From Ctena decussata (lineage: Eukaryota; Mollusca; Bivalvia; Lucinida; Lucinidae): a DNA stretch of 64,000 nt. The first letter of the stretch is position 1; each line of letters begins with the position of its first letter. Shown here in pieces: positions 10,518 through 22,908 of the stretch. The stretch covers positions 1,379,501 to 1,443,500 of the forward strand of contig OZ022502.1 of the NCBI GenBank assembly GCA_963989385.1, given 5' to 3'. A model generated the notes under the pieces. The model saw only the letters and a program-made list of their open reading frames with translations. It was not told where the DNA came from and made no database searches. A program made the translations under genes and the position numbers.

Positions 10518-12640
10518 TACACGATAATTTCACTCGAACGCACCCATTGTTGATAAAAAGTCGAAGTTTCTAGAAAAATACTTGGGAGAATTTAAAATGA
10601 AAGACGAATTTAATTCCCAAATTCTTTAAATCTACCTGAAACTAAAACACACGCTAACCGAAATTATAAATGATAGCAATATGCGAAAGAACCAGTATAG
10701 AAATTACGCTTGAAAATGCCACCAATTTTACAGTTTATGCGTTACTTCGTTTATTTAGCATTATAGATTTGTTTATTTTCACTTATGATTACGATGGAAC
10801 TAAATTTCATAAATGGAAATTTAGTGACGACATTTTGTCATCACACAGGTATACCTTCATCAAAATTGCATCACTGCTTTGACAAATTACCCATTTTTTG
10901 TTCTTTTTGTATTCGGGGTCAGTTGTGTTTTTAATTGTTGAGTTTTCATGGAAGTCAACCATTATTGTAACCCGATACTAAAAGATTATCAAGTTTTAAA
11001 TAGCACGTGTTTTACGCACTGACAGCTCCAGTGGCTCCGTGGAATAATGGCTTTTCGCCGAAAACAGGATTCCGATATTATCGTCCGGTACCCTGCTAAT
11101 GTACTCCTTACCCAAGCATGCCTCAAACTGTCTGACTGAACGACGGAACATCTGAGGGACAACTGACAATATACAGATTAGTAAACGCGATGTGTACCTG
11201 GTATGGATTTGTTCTTGATGCTCCGTTACGACGAAATTGTAAAACAACAACAAGTTTTATTATCACCCTTCCATCGGCTCGAGATGACTGAAAAATACAG
11301 AAAATACCGTAAACCCGCAAGTCAGTCATCGATGAACAATGATAGAAGCGATCCTTGACTAGTAGAATTTGAAATGTAAAGAAATACTAATAAATAAATA
11401 AATTACTTACTTGTGAAGCTAGAAATTAGTACGTGAATCCGCAACGCAATGCACACTTCTCCATCGTTCAAAATCTACCTAATCCAGATAAGTGTTTGTG
11501 CAGGATTCTGTTACCATGTCATTGTATAAATACAAGCAATGAATATCAGACTCACATACCAGACCCACATAGATTAGTTCCAATAGAAAAAAGAATAACA
11601 ACGACAACATACGGTAATCACCTGAAGTATAACGACAGCATCATCAATTACTGTATTCAAAAATTACTAAAAAATTAAAAGTAAATAAATAATTTTCTAT
11701 CCGATAATGAGTCATAAAAGCATAAAAATGATAAAACAGTACACAACAGATCTGTTCCTGTCTACGTCTACACTGGGTGTTCAGACATTCTGGTCACTAT
11801 ATATAATGTCACTACGGTATACCAATATTTAAATTATTCAGCCTAGCATTATCACAATTATGACTATCAAAGATTTTATATTCCCAACAGTTCTTGTAAT
11901 TCATAGCAGTTGATGAATTTTTAAACACCGCATTTAGATGGAAAATTTTCCCATCCTTTTAGTTTCCGTAATTAGCTATCTCATTTCTTAAATTTTGACA
12001 ACTTCACTTCCATTTTTAGAAAATAGTTTATGAAACTGATGGAAAACAGCGCAGATCCTAGGAGCAGTATGACCTGGGTCTTCACTGTTTGCTAAAGCAT
12101 GAAAGAAGAAATAGTTAGGGTAAATACGATATAATATGAAATTACGTACACCATTGTTATCACTTTGCGAAAAAAAAAGTAAAATTTATTCCCAGTCTGA
12201 AAATATGTAATCAACCTGCATAGCAATACTTTCTAGATAAGAGCTTTAGTGGATATAATATTTAATTAAATAATTCAGTGATATTGTAGACGGAAGAAAC
12301 TGTATAAAAACTGTGGAAGAAGATAAGAAGATCTGAGTCTTTGCAGTTATTCATACTTAGCAGACTTCATGTTTTCACCCGCTACAACCTAATTATAGTA
12401 TGACATGCTGTCGTGCTGCTCCAGTCAGCAGGAAGAAGGCAGTGAAGCTGTTTTCTCAGAACTTGCTTTTGTTGAAGACCAGAACATTAATCAAAATGTG
12501 TTCTAAATTGTGATAGATGGCGTTTTTAAATGTTCGTAGACTACGGCGTCCTCCTCTTGATTCCAATAATCAACGGGTTATAATATGGTTACACCGGTGC
12601 GATTAGTTCACAGAAAAGCAATGAGTTTGCTTCGCTATGT
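10518..12640. other. unassigned AT-rich stretch
   Basis: No gene recognised. Bases 11265..11335 resemble the 3' body of the SINE at 2725 (GAGATGACTGAAAAATACAG). Near 12050..12110 there is a half copy of the AGCAAACAGTG hairpin family (GACCTGGGTCTTCACTGTTT). Confidence 0.35.
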
Positions 12641-12644
12641 CGCA

Positions 12645-12726
12645 TCTCCCGCTCTTTTATCCAAAGGGTAGGGGGCATCAATTCATCGAATTTGCTTGTT
12701 TGAATCTGCTAATATAATATACTCTA
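12645..12726. repeat. outer inverted repeat, left member
   Basis: Matches 17206..17280 in reverse complement (GCATCTCCCGC and CATCGAATTTGCTTGTTTGA). It lies outside the foldback element, so the two copies flank it in mirror orientation. Confidence 0.65.
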
Positions 12727-12994
12727 TCGTATCTGCACTCGCACTCTGACATTTTCACATTTTATTTAAACATTGGAGATGGGTCATGGATAAGATTGAT
12801 GATTTGATATCGTATATTTCGTTTTCATTGCTTACGATATACTATGATCAAATCAATTGGTTATTTATCATTAAACGGCATCAATAGTTTAAAACATGAC
12901 TCCAAATCAAGTGTCATATTAATTGATAATAATGAATTTTGGCATTGTAATGCAATTGTTTCGCTTGAACGCGTGTTTTCTTGTCTTTCTTTCA

Positions 12995-13014
12995 TTTTTT
13001 TTTTTTTTCATTTT

Positions 13015-13046
<32 letters not shown>

Positions 13047-13047
13047 C
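12995..13047. repeat. T tract with CATTTTC interruptions
   Basis: About 50 bases of nearly pure T. The Phe-rich ORFs in all three frames here are an artefact. Confidence 0.9.
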
Positions 13048-13991
13048 AAACGAAAAGACACAGGAATCTTTCCTTTCCTGCCTTATCTTTCTTATACGAA
13101 ATTCGAAAATACACAGGACCTGCTAAAATCCTACATCACATACTTCAAATTATAATCACACCAGGTAGGCGCCAATCCAGAACGCTCATGCAGTCGACGA
13201 AAGCCGATCAAACCCCATAGTCTGGGTGCCGGGACGAAAACCCGAAAAAATAGTCCGCACAAATGTTTGATTCAGATTCTTATTATTTAGGATGTCCTTA
13301 ACCAGAAACAAAATGATGCCACCTTGGCATCCTTGGGGAAATTAAAATATTCAAGATGGCGTCAAAGATGGCCGCCGAGGGATAAAATTCATAATATCTT
13401 CTTAAATATAAGGGTTAGAAACATACTTTTGGTGGCCACATATAGGTTTTTGAGGTCGAGGAATCGATTAAGCATGTTAAAAATTACTTCAGGCAAATCA
13501 GTTACAAAATGGCGGACAAGATGGCCGCCAAAACATAAAAATCTCTATATCTTCTTTAGTATACGGGCTAGAAACATAATTTTGGTGTCTACATAGGGGT
13601 TTTTGGGGCCAAGGAATTGGTTTAACATGTTGAAATTAACTTAAAAGCAAACCGGTTACACAAAATGGCGGAAAAAGCAACGGTCACGGCACTAATTGTT
13701 GGAGAAATGCACTTTCCGATAGCAGAATTCTGGTTTGTGTATTAGAAACCCGGATTTTGCATGTATAAGACTGTTAAATATAAAAATGAAGTTATAAAAG
13801 TCCCATTCTAACAGTGTTTTAACAAGAGGGCCAAGCTGGTTTACAAGAACCTAGTGCAGGCAAGGGAAGATAACCCGTTGACAAAGCTTTAGTCATTACA
13901 GCTGAATTGAAGAAAGTAAAATAGATAATAGAATATAACAAAATAGATTGTTACTCGTAACAACGGCTTTCAGGTTAAGAAACTCTGATAT

Positions 13992-14250
13992 ATATTTGTT
14001 GGTTGCTTGCGTCGTTTAAAATTACAGCTCATGGCCGGCAATCAGTGAGTGGTGTGAGTGTCGCAGGTTCGTGCCATGCCAATGCCAGATCTTTAGCATC
14101 TGGGCGGTATGGAAAATTTACAGAATATTTGTTGGTTGCTTGCGTCGTTAAATTATAGCTCATGGTCGGCACTAGTGGTGTGAGTGTCGCAGGTTCGTGC
14201 CATGCCACAGCCAGAGTTTAGCATCTGACTGGTATGGAAAATTTACGTGT
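13992..14250. repeat. two-unit tandem duplication inside the foldback element
   Basis: Two copies of about 125-135 bp, each with TTGTTGGTTGCTTGCGTCGT, GTGTGAGTGTCGCAGGTTCG and GTATGGAAAATTTAC. Confidence 0.85.
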
Positions 14251-14474
14251 CAGAAAAGATCATACTTACTTCAAAGCAGTAACAAATTTTGTAAACAGCT
14301 TTTGATTTTTTTTGTATTTTCCCAGTTCTTTCAAGTATAAAGGAGTCAGTTCTACCCATGATCATAGACAGTTGACTACAAATTGTATATGCATATTTAA
14401 AATGTTTTAGCTTCAAAAGTGCATAATTGTCATGCCAGTTTGTGCAAGTATTCTTACCTGACTCTAAATCTTCC

Positions 14475-14578
14475 GAGCAATGCTACAGGAAAGTTAATAG
14501 CAAAAACTGACTTCTTAGACCGAGCAATGCTACGGGGAAGTTAATAGCATAAACTGGCTTCATAGACCCGTCAGCTTA
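14475..14578. repeat. two-unit 52-bp tandem duplication
   Basis: Two units beginning CCGAGCAATGCTAC and containing AAGTTAATAGCA, in tandem within the foldback interior. Confidence 0.8.
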
Positions 14579-15479
14579 GATCACCATAACATTCAAACAA
14601 AATCTTCTCCAAAGCTGCTAGGCCGATCAAAATCACTTCTTGAGTTACTAGAGTAGTTGGCTTAAGTACAGAAAACAGGGGGTTTGAATCCTATCTCTGA
14701 CAACAACTGAAAACGGCTATCTGTCGACTTAGCAAAAATATGTACTCGTACCGGACTAGAATCAATGATGGTCAAAAGACGGCACAAGGATAGATTTAGC
14801 CCGACCTTTCATAATAGCGCTATGCCAGAGACACAGTAAGAATCTAACAACCCATTGCTCCAACGGCGCAAAGGCTACTGGGATAATTTGATATATAGCT
14901 ATACTTCCATTTGTTTGAGAGAACGAAAATTGGTATGAATGCTTGCGGCCCAAGATGTCACCGTTTCATCTAAAAAGTCCACTTCTCCTGAACCACTGAA
15001 GTACACATAAGTTGGTATTTTCATGTAATATTTCACATTCCTCAAAAGTTTTAAATATGTACACGTTGGGTCACGTATGCCCCCAAACCCGGGGCACGTA
15101 CTTTATAGAAACTGAATAAATGACTTTGCATTTGGAAAAGAAACTTTAAGGTAGATCTACAAGTAGAGTTAGAACCATCTCTAAAAGGGATTTTCCAAAA
15201 CTGCAATACAGTTCACTGGAAGATTAAAGCTGTGTCGCCAAAGTTGTTTATTCCTGCTTCTAGCCCATACGCTAACTAACCATATGCTATAAGCGTAACA
15301 CTGAGATAATGTCAGCATAAAATCAAAGACCTGAGACCTGAAAGTGATTTTTATTAAGCTCCTGACAAAAGATCAAAGTAAAGATATTTTTTCTGTTACG
15401 ACTGGAATTGTTTCCTTCTGGGTTATTTACCCCTGCTTAAAGGCTAATATACAGAAAAAGAAGTGAATCTATAAAGCCA

Positions 15480-15494
15480 GGGGGGGGGGGGGAG
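15480..15494. repeat. G homopolymer
   Basis: A run of 12 or more G in the interior of the foldback element. Confidence 0.9.
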
Positions 15495-17205
15495 GACTTT
15501 TCTTACAAAACTTTAATCAAGCTAAGCAATCAAAGTAAAAGAACCCTTTGTGCCAAGATCAAAATTTTGCCCCACTGCTTGGCCATTCGGGGTTCTACTG
15601 GTGCTTTTCGTTTGCTCCAGGATTTCATTGGTGTTGTTTCGGAGGGATCTCCAGGTGTCGCAATACGTTGTTTCTGTCAAGTCCTCATATTTGATTCATC
15701 ACAGGTTTTATCCGTGATTGATTTGCTGTCTGTGATGATTCATTGATGAGTTGGGTACCCTTCATGCAGACCAAATGCTAACTAAATGTTTTGAATCACT
15801 GCAGAGGCAGAAGGCATGGGTTTGGACCAAGTAAAACTAGTTAACTTCCCTTTTGGTTCCTCAATGTTACGTGTTCTTGTGTCCGCTTGTCTGTGGTCTT
15901 CTAGCAATATGGCTACCTTATAGCTGTCCAGTTTGCTTCCTGTTTTGTCCTATTTGAAACACTGATAAAAATAGGCAAAATAAATGTTACTGTTATTTTC
16001 AATTGGGGTAACTGAATGTCTGAGAGGGCTGTTCATTCGATTTACTATGCTTGGTGTTCGCGACTATTTGTCATTTTTGTATTTTGGTTTTGGCGGTGGA
16101 ATGTGCGGTCTGATTGTATTAGTTCTTGATCCCTGTCTATCATTTTACTTTACCAAAAGGTACATGCATGGAATTATGAACATAAAAAAGCCATTAAAAA
16201 CGACATTTTTAAAATAATGAATTATCGAGATGTCAATGTCTTTCGGTTGCGACTGAAATTTTCTGAACGGGGCTGTCTGCCCATACCTGGACTGGGCTCT
16301 GATGGATCATCATGGTCTCCTTGGTAATAACACTATCAGATGCAAAACGAGGTCTTTATGACTTCGTTTCTTTTTAAAATTCATATATCTTATAATTTCA
16401 AAATTCCGGGTTAAAAAACTTTCTAAAGCCTGAATTCTGCTATCAAAAAGTGCATTTCTTAAGACATTCAGCTCCGTAATCGATGCTTCGTCCGCCATCT
16501 TGTCCGCCATTTTGTGTAAGTTAGTGCCTTAAAGTGAATTTTAACATGCTTTATGGATTCCTTGACCCCGAAAACCTATATGCAGACACCAAAATCATGT
16601 TTCTAGCCCGTATACTAAAGAAGATATGGAGATTTTATGCTTTGGCGGCCATCTTGTCCGCCATTTTTTAACTGATTTGTCTGAAATAATTTGTAACATT
16701 CTTAATCGATTCTTCGACCTCGAAAACCTATAAGTAGTCACCAAAAGTATGTTTCTAGCCCACATACTTTAGAAGATATTGAGGATTTTATCCCTTGGCA
16801 GCCATCTTGGACGCCATCTTGAATATTTTGATTTCCCCAATGATGCCAAGGTGGCATCATTCAGTTTCAGTGTACGACACGTTGGTGAACACATTTGTGC
16901 AAAAACATTTTGTGCGGACTATTTTTTTGGGTTGCACCCAAAATCTCCATTTGGCAACCAGACTACCATTAGAAACAGCGTTTTGGATTGCAAATTGTCG
17001 CCAATTTGCAATCCAAAACGCTGTTTCTAACGGTTTTTGATCCGCGTTAATCGATTGTTAAGACCGTTTTCGATTGCCGCCTACCCGGTGTGATAATGCT
17101 CTCGAACGAAATTTTAGGGCAAGTATGATGAAATAAAAAAAACTTCAGTACTGTCTGTCGGTCGCTCTGTCTGTCCGTCGTAGATCACTGTCTGTCTGAT
17201 GGTCA

Positions 17206-18665
17206 TATTATACTAGCAGATTCAAACAAGCAAATTCGATGAATTTATGTCTCCCGCCTTTGGAAAAAAAGCGGGAGATGCACAATCTGAAAAAAAGTAC
17301 AAAAACGCGAAAGGAGTAGCGCACACGGGGTACCCACTGTCTATACAATTTTGATAGTATTTGAGCTTGAAAAATGACTAAGTTCAAAATGTAAAAACAC
17401 AATAAAATTTCATCTGAAGATTCTACAAGAACCACATGCAAATCATCAGACTATGTCAAATACACCTGCAAAGTTTCAAACTGACTGTTACAAAACTCTT
17501 GTAGGATTTGTTCACACAAGGTGTCTATTGTCTATACACTTTGTTAGTAGTTGAGCTTGAAAAATTACTAAGCTCGAAATGCATAAAAGTAAAGAAAATT
17601 CATCTGGTCATTTTACAAAAAGCAAAATTTAATTCAAATTTTCAGACCATGTTAAACATACATGCACCGTTTCAAAATGGTTGCTTTAAAACTCTATGAA
17701 GAGTTGTACACACAAGGCATCCACTGTCTATACAATTTGTTAGTATTTGGGCCTAAGTTCGAAACAGGAAAAAAGAGAAAAATGATCAGACTTTAATCTT
17801 AATGCATATCTAGAGACAATGAAGAAGAAGCCTGTCAAGTTTAAAAATGATTTATGAAAAACTGTAGATAGACTTGCACGCACACGGTACTGTCAATAGT
17901 AAGGAGGAAAATTCTTAGGAACTGACACGATTCAGTCCCAGATCGAACCCAAGACACCATATGGGAAAGAGACAAAACAAAATTAGTCACCACCAAAGAC
18001 AACACCAGCGGCAGCCATGTGAACCGCCATTTCCCATGTAGGTGGTCAACGGGCTAGCCTGAACATCACAAACAATATATCAATAACAGTCATAGCAACT
18101 AAGAACACATAAAACAACCAAGAAGAACCAAAACAGAACTGCTCCCTTGGGACGGTCAGTCATTAAATTACTGGGGGGCTTAACCGGTTTGTGGTCGACC
18201 AATCCTTGCCCTTTGTTCTGCTTTGGTTTACTTTGATTCAAAAGGTCTTCCTATATGGCAAAATGGCTAAGTTCACAAAGTAAAACAAGTAGTAAAAAAT
18301 ATATGAAAATAACCCCTAAGTCGCATGCACATTTGCAGACCATGTAGAAGAAGCTTGCATTGTTTCAGAATGATTCATGAGAAACTGTATGAGAAGTGGC
18401 GCATACATGGTATGTACTCCAAAGGGCTTCTGATTCTGAAAAATGACTAACTTTGCAAAGTGGAAAAAGAATATTCTACCATTACCCCTGAGTCACAGTC
18501 ACATTTGCAGACCATGGAAAAGAGGCCTTAAAAGTTTCAGAATGATTCATGAAAACCTGTATGAGAAGTTGCGTACACAGGGTATGTACTCAAAAGGTTT
18601 TCTGAGTCTGAAAATGACTAAGTTCGCAACTGTAGGAGAAGTTGCGCACATAACCTACCTACTGT
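17206..18665. repeat. degenerate ~190-bp tandem array
   Basis: Recurrent unit containing CTATACAATTTGTTAGTATT and TGAGCTTGAAAAATGACTAAG, seen near 17340, 17531, 17731, 18256, 18435 and 18608. Its left 75 bases pair with 12645..12726. A different dispersed repeat (about 17905..18200) interrupts it. Confidence 0.7.
17905..18200 (+). repeat. dispersed repeat, inverted match at 31.6-31.95 kb
   Basis: Contains GGCTAGCCTGAACATCACAA, AAGAAGAACCAAAACAGAAC and CTGGGGGGCTTAA. The reverse complement recurs at 31629..31950 and its last part at 9825..9890. Family not recognised. Confidence 0.65.
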
Positions 18666-19156
18666 AAAGGGGGATGGGGTGCGGAATTACGGAACTTCGT
18701 AATCACGGAAAGCCCGTATACTGTCCCTCGTTTTTTTGTTTTTTGTTTTTTATTTTCGAAAAGGCGGGGACAATAAAGGGGAATACTGAGCAGAGTCTTC
18801 CTTATTTCAATAAGCTGCGATTTACTGTCACTCTGTTCAGTCACTGAAACTAGTAGTCGTGCCTGATCAAATCAAAAACATCATTTTGGAATGTCCCGTT
18901 CAGGTCATTTATGCCGAAGGTTTGATATTTTACTTAAATACAAACCTTTAGAAACAAAGAACAGATACAAGGAACGAAAATTATAGTTTCGGTGTTATTA
19001 AGACTCTTTGCATAAAGCAGCCCCGGATCCAGGGGGTGGGCTTTGGGGCTTCAGCCCCGCCATCTGGGACTCTGTGTTATGTAAAATATGTAGGCCCCTA
19101 GACGATAGGGAGTAACTGATGACAGTTTGAAATGATTTATCAATAGTTAGATTAAG

Positions 19157-19234
19157 ATATATGTTGTGAAATCTCATTAGAATCGCCTCGCCGAGGCGAT
19201 TCTAATGAGATCTCACAACATGTATTTCAAGGCA
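19157..19234. mobile_element. palindromic MITE core, CATATGTTGTGA family
   Basis: Near-perfect hairpin: ATTAGAATCGCCTCG and CGAGGCGATTCTAATGAG around one spacer base, with outer arms TATGTTGTGA / TCACAACATG. It matches the centre of the 203-bp palindromes at 54.9, 56.5 and 60.0 kb, but their outer ends were not found here. Confidence 0.75.
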
Positions 19235-19589
19235 AAAAAGACATTACCAAAAATTTTCATCCAATTGATCCCTAATTATGTCATATCTTCGATCCCCCCA
19301 CCCCTACCTCCAACACCACCACACATACATCTGGAACCTCCCAGCCCCACCAGTCATCCAGAGCCCCACCATTACGTTGTGGTCTGGATCCGGGCCTGTA
19401 AAGACAGAGTCCTTTGCAAGGCTGCATGCTTATTCATTTAAATTCATGTCAAAACATCATATTACTGCTGTTACAAGAGAAAGAGCTCCATATAAAGAAA
19501 CGGTTGCCTGATACTAGTACTCGCTGAATTCAATCGCTTCCTTTTGCCATAAGAGCTTATTTTGTGATCCCTCATTTTTAACCAGGTGC

Positions 19590-19998
19590 TTCTTACAACT
19601 CCAAAACATTGTACCCCTTTCTACACCTTTTGGTTACTTGTGTAGACTGTATGAGGTGCCGTTTACTACAAGTTTATTTCCTATTTATGGATATTCCATT
19701 TATCGATTGTTGTCAAAAGGTTACGGCAGAAAAAAAACTGTGTCACTCTTTAAAAGTGTTAAGAATCCTGGTGTCTGTCTACGGCAGAGACCATGACCTC
19801 GTTGATCCCTACAATTTGGCAATTTCTAAATTTATTTTCGACTTGATGGCCACTGCCGAAACAGAATGGCTTTCAATTACCTGACTGCTTTTGCAGATGC
19901 ATAGACATGACGGGTGAATCAATAATCGCCGGAGATGCTTACTTTTTGCGAGCACCTGAACACACATCTTTTGTCGATCCATGTCTGTCGATCTAAAT
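19590..19998 (+). pseudogene. Penelope-like element 3' fragment
   Basis: Encodes VYGRDHDLVDPYNLAISKFI then FDLMATAE, matching the C-terminus at 7.9-8.1 kb. A related untranslated part follows (TAGACATGACGGGTG, GAGCACCTGAACACAC). The rest of the RT is absent or scrambled. Confidence 0.8.
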
Positions 19999-20004
19999 GT
20001 TTCT

Positions 20005-20265
20005 GACTGGCATTTACAAGTTCAGTTTCCTCACCCTACCCCTACTCCCACCAAATCCTTCCAGATTATTAGATATTGGAACTCCCTGGCAGATTCCCTT
20101 ATTTCTGCAGCTGAGTGTGCAGAGGATTCACTTTGCTTGTAAAGGCTGGGGACTAGCTTCCCTGATCACAGGCCCTGATGAATGGTCGTCTTTGGGTGTA
20201 TAATCAGTGAACAATAATATTATTCTGATTCTGATTCCGAACAGAAAGATTTTGAACACTTAGAA
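20005..20265 (+). pseudogene. non-LTR retrotransposon 3' end (CR1/jockey-like)
   Basis: Short frames read YWNSLADSLISAAECAEDS and the end is a GATTCTGATTC tail. The same C-terminal motif (DWNSLEDSLISAAE) and tail occur in reverse at 24.9-25.3 kb, so both are remnants of one family. Confidence 0.7.
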
Positions 20266-20614
20266 GATAGGCAGGCTCCGTCGTCTGTCCATCAATATCT
20301 GTCATCCGCTATAACTGAATTGTCAAATGAATTGTCCTCAAAACCTGCAGAACTGACTGAAACTGAATTACATATCGAGCCTCCATTGGTTGGGAAATGA
20401 TAGTTTATTTAAATGGTATCAGTCCGAAAACCAAGATGGCCGCCATTGGCGACAAATATTTTAGGTAAATAAAATATTTTCTCATCCAGAACAACGAAGG
20501 TGAATGAGTTGATATTATGCAGTAAGCACCTTACTCAAATTTATTCAAACGGCAACTACATGTATTAGAATCTTCAGACTGCTCAAGGACTTTGAAAAAC
20601 TGGCAAAAAAAGAC

Positions 20615-20940
20615 AAAAACGCCAATCTTTTGCTCTGCCAGAAGTACAGAACCATCAATTTCATCAGCCATCCAATCACTGTCATCCCGTAATCCACCAG
20701 ATGCTCAAACCCGAAGCTGAAGAGATAATCGCTGAAGAGCAGAGTTGGTTCAGAGCCAGAAGGAGCACCAAAGAAGACATCCTCAACTTCAGAATACTAT
20801 GTGAGAAACAACTTCATCACCAGCAAAATCTGTCTTCATAGATTGCAAAAAAAAAAACACTTCACAGCATGCAGCCTTATGCACTTCCATGCGAAAGTAT
20901 AAGGGTCAGTGGAACACCACTATAACAAATGAACAAGTTC
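20615..20940 (+). pseudogene. non-LTR reverse transcriptase fragment (fingers/palm start)
   Basis: In shifting frames the + strand reads CQKYRTINFISHPITVI and then PEAEEIIAEEQSWFRARRST, FRILCEK. This is the typical block before motif A (YR.I.L.SH..K, EQ.GFR.GRST) of the RT family represented at 26.2 kb. Frameshifted and cut off by an A tract and the GGAY repeat. Confidence 0.78.
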
Positions 20941-20979
20941 AGGTTAATGCCAGATTCAGATGGATGTGTGGATTGGTGG

Positions 20980-21205
20980 AGGATGGATGGATGGATGGAT
21001 GGACGGACGGACGGACGGACGAATGAACGGACGGACGGACGGACGGACGGATGGATGGATGGATGGATGGATGGATGGATGGATGGACGGACGAATGAAC
21101 GGACGGACGGACGGACGGACGGATGGATGGATGCATGCATGGATGGATGGATTGACGTATGCATGGCTGGATGGACTATTCATCCATCCATCCATCCATC
21201 TCACA
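20980..21205. repeat. GGAT/GGAC tetranucleotide satellite
   Basis: Long alternating blocks of GGAT and GGAC, with GGACGAATGAACGGAC inserts occurring twice, ending in CATCC. Every frame is open on both strands ([16 protein letters not shown]), which explains five overlapping ORFs that are not genes. Confidence 0.95.
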
Positions 21206-21221
21206 TTACGTACAATCCCAT

Positions 21222-21223
<2 letters not shown>

Positions 21224-21260
<37 letters not shown>
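21224..21260. repeat. (AC)n microsatellite
   Basis: About 18 AC units. Confidence 0.97.
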
Positions 21261-21261
<1 letters not shown>

Positions 21262-21302
21262 TAAACCTATTATTAGAATAACTCGAGTAATTGAAAATAT
21301 AG

Positions 21303-21345
21303 TAGGGTAGGGTAGGGTAGGGGTGGGGTTGGGTAGGGTAGATTT
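21303..21345. repeat. GGGTA-type repeat
   Basis: Repeated AGGGT units with variants (GGGGTGGGGTTGGGTAGGG). It is not a clean telomeric TTAGGG array. Confidence 0.85.
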
Positions 21346-21508
21346 TGCACAACAGTGCATGATTCTCATTTAAAGGCGCTTGTGATTATAATACGAAACG
21401 AATCTAATTTCTGATAAAATAGCAGTCAATTATACAAAAACATGCAACAAAGTTTACAACCGCCGATTTTCTCTGGCTTATATCCGTTAAAGTGTATTCT
21501 GGAGAGGA

Positions 21509-21676
21509 AGGAGCGGCTGTAGTGTAGTGGATAACACTCCGGACTACCAATCCAGGGGTCGCAAGATCGACCCCCCGCTTCTCCGGTCTTTCGGATGAGA
21601 CTTTAAACCGAGGTCCCGTCTCCATATGACCTCGTTGTTGGTGGGACGTTAAACCCGAGTTCACTCACTCGCTCAC
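21509..21676 (+). mobile_element. tRNA-derived SINE (third family)
   Basis: tRNA-like head with GTAGTGTAGTGGATAACACT and GGTCGCAAGATCGACCCC; body GATGAGACTTTAAACCGAGG; tail (TCAC)n. An 11-bp duplication TCTGGAGAGGA lies at 21498..21508 and 21677..21687. Other copies are at 43.1, 52.8 and 54.7 kb. Confidence 0.9.
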
Positions 21677-22224
21677 TCTGGAGAGGATCTGGTACAGGTT
21701 CGGATTCGGACTTCAAAAAGTGCACCCACTCAGTTACTTCCCTTGCTAAGAATAACTCTTCTCCAAAAAGGTGAATGTCAGTTTGAACGGGCGAGTAGCG
21801 GTGGAATTTTAAGAATTTCAATTTGTTTTTATGAAAGAAATATGTTGATTTCATGGAAAATTAATATCAGATGGAGCTTGGATTGTTAAACTCACGCTGT
21901 CAAGGCGCAAATTTACTGCATGGAGGTAAAATTAATGGCCTTTAAAAATTGTTTGAGTTTTTTTGCAGACCTGCTTTTGAGCATCCAAGCTAAGTCATCT
22001 GCAAGGTTCTAGTTCTAGTTCTATCAATTATATGCTGGGCTCCTCAGGAGCATCTTCGCTCAGTGACTCCAAACATATCTAGAAGAGTAGTACCGTAGTA
22101 CAAGTGCTTGTAATTCGAGTTCCTACAATTGATAGATGACGTGTTTTTGTGGCACTTTCAAGTTTTTCTTCAACATTTTTCTCCAATGCATCATGTCTGA
22201 TGCTGTAGAAGAAAGGTTAGCATA

Positions 22225-22600
22225 GTCTGCAGAAAGCAGGTTCAGTGGTTAGTGCACTTGACTCTGAAGCCAGAGGTCTTGGGTTCGAATCCCGTCCTAG
22301 GCGAAATCTTCCTATGTCCGAATGCGTTTTTCTAGCATCAGTTGCAGGGATGATGCTAACAAGTGTGCCGCCCTTCTGATTGGGATGTTAACTGGAGGCT
22401 CCCTGAGCAGGTTAAAGATCCCTACTATAGCTACATGGCTATACGTAGGTTTTTATCCTGCAACACCGGAGTGTACAAAAGTATCGTCCCGGTATGTGTT
22501 TCCGCGCGGTATGTGTTTCAGAGCCCTAAATATAATCATAAATTGTACATGGTAGAGCACTTGCACTGAGGAAATTTATTGACATCTGTAGGCTGCAGAG
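22225..22600 (+). mobile_element. tRNA-derived SINE (fourth type)
   Basis: Head GGTTCAGTGGTTAGTGCACT with B box GGGTTCGAATCCC, followed by an unrelated body with GATGATGCTAACAAGTGTGC. The 3' end is uncertain. The two ORFs in it are by-products. Confidence 0.65.
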
Positions 22601-22908
22601 GGTCTTGTTCCTCACCATAATAAAGAATGACCAAAACTATCATTTGGGAGAAAAGAATTTAAAAATCAAGACATGATGTGCTTTAAATAGCCATTTTTCT
22701 TAATGCACATTTGTTATGGTTGTTGTGACCCTGAAATTTTTTAAACTGGCAAAAATTTTTTAGAAAAACTTACCGTCATTTAATGGTATGCTTTATATCT
22801 TTAATATCATGCAATAGTTGAGGTTCTCTGAAAATATGTCAGAACATTTCAAAAATGGTTTTGACAAGGGGGTCCTTATATCCAAAAGAAGTGTTTAGCA
22901 GTAGCGTG

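Larger units (their letters stand above)
13157..17092. mobile_element. 3.94-kb foldback DNA transposon with long inverted arms
   Basis: Left arm 13157..13720 and right arm 16485..17092 are diverged reverse complements. They share CACACC(A/G)GGTAGGCG ends, GATGCCACCTTGGCAT blocks and two tandem ~170-bp units with GGCGGACAAGATGGCCGCC. A 5-bp direct repeat ATAAT lies at 13152..13156 and 17093..17097, so the whole block behaves as one insertion. The right arm carries an extra small hairpin (about 16960..17040). No transposase was recognised; the 77- and 90-codon ORFs lack family features. A 184-bp relative lies at 43859..44042. Confidence 0.75.

Noticed and set aside
12844..13220. Three Phe-rich ORFs
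   Set aside because: Produced by the T tract; the last of them also runs into the foldback end.
21303..21345. Interstitial telomere repeat
   Set aside because: The unit is mostly AGGGT/GGGTA, not TTAGGG.
20877..21369. Five overlapping ORFs on both strands with DGRTDGRT or HPSIHPSI repeats
   Set aside because: All are translations of the GGAT/GGAC and AC microsatellites; every frame is open because the repeat contains no stop.
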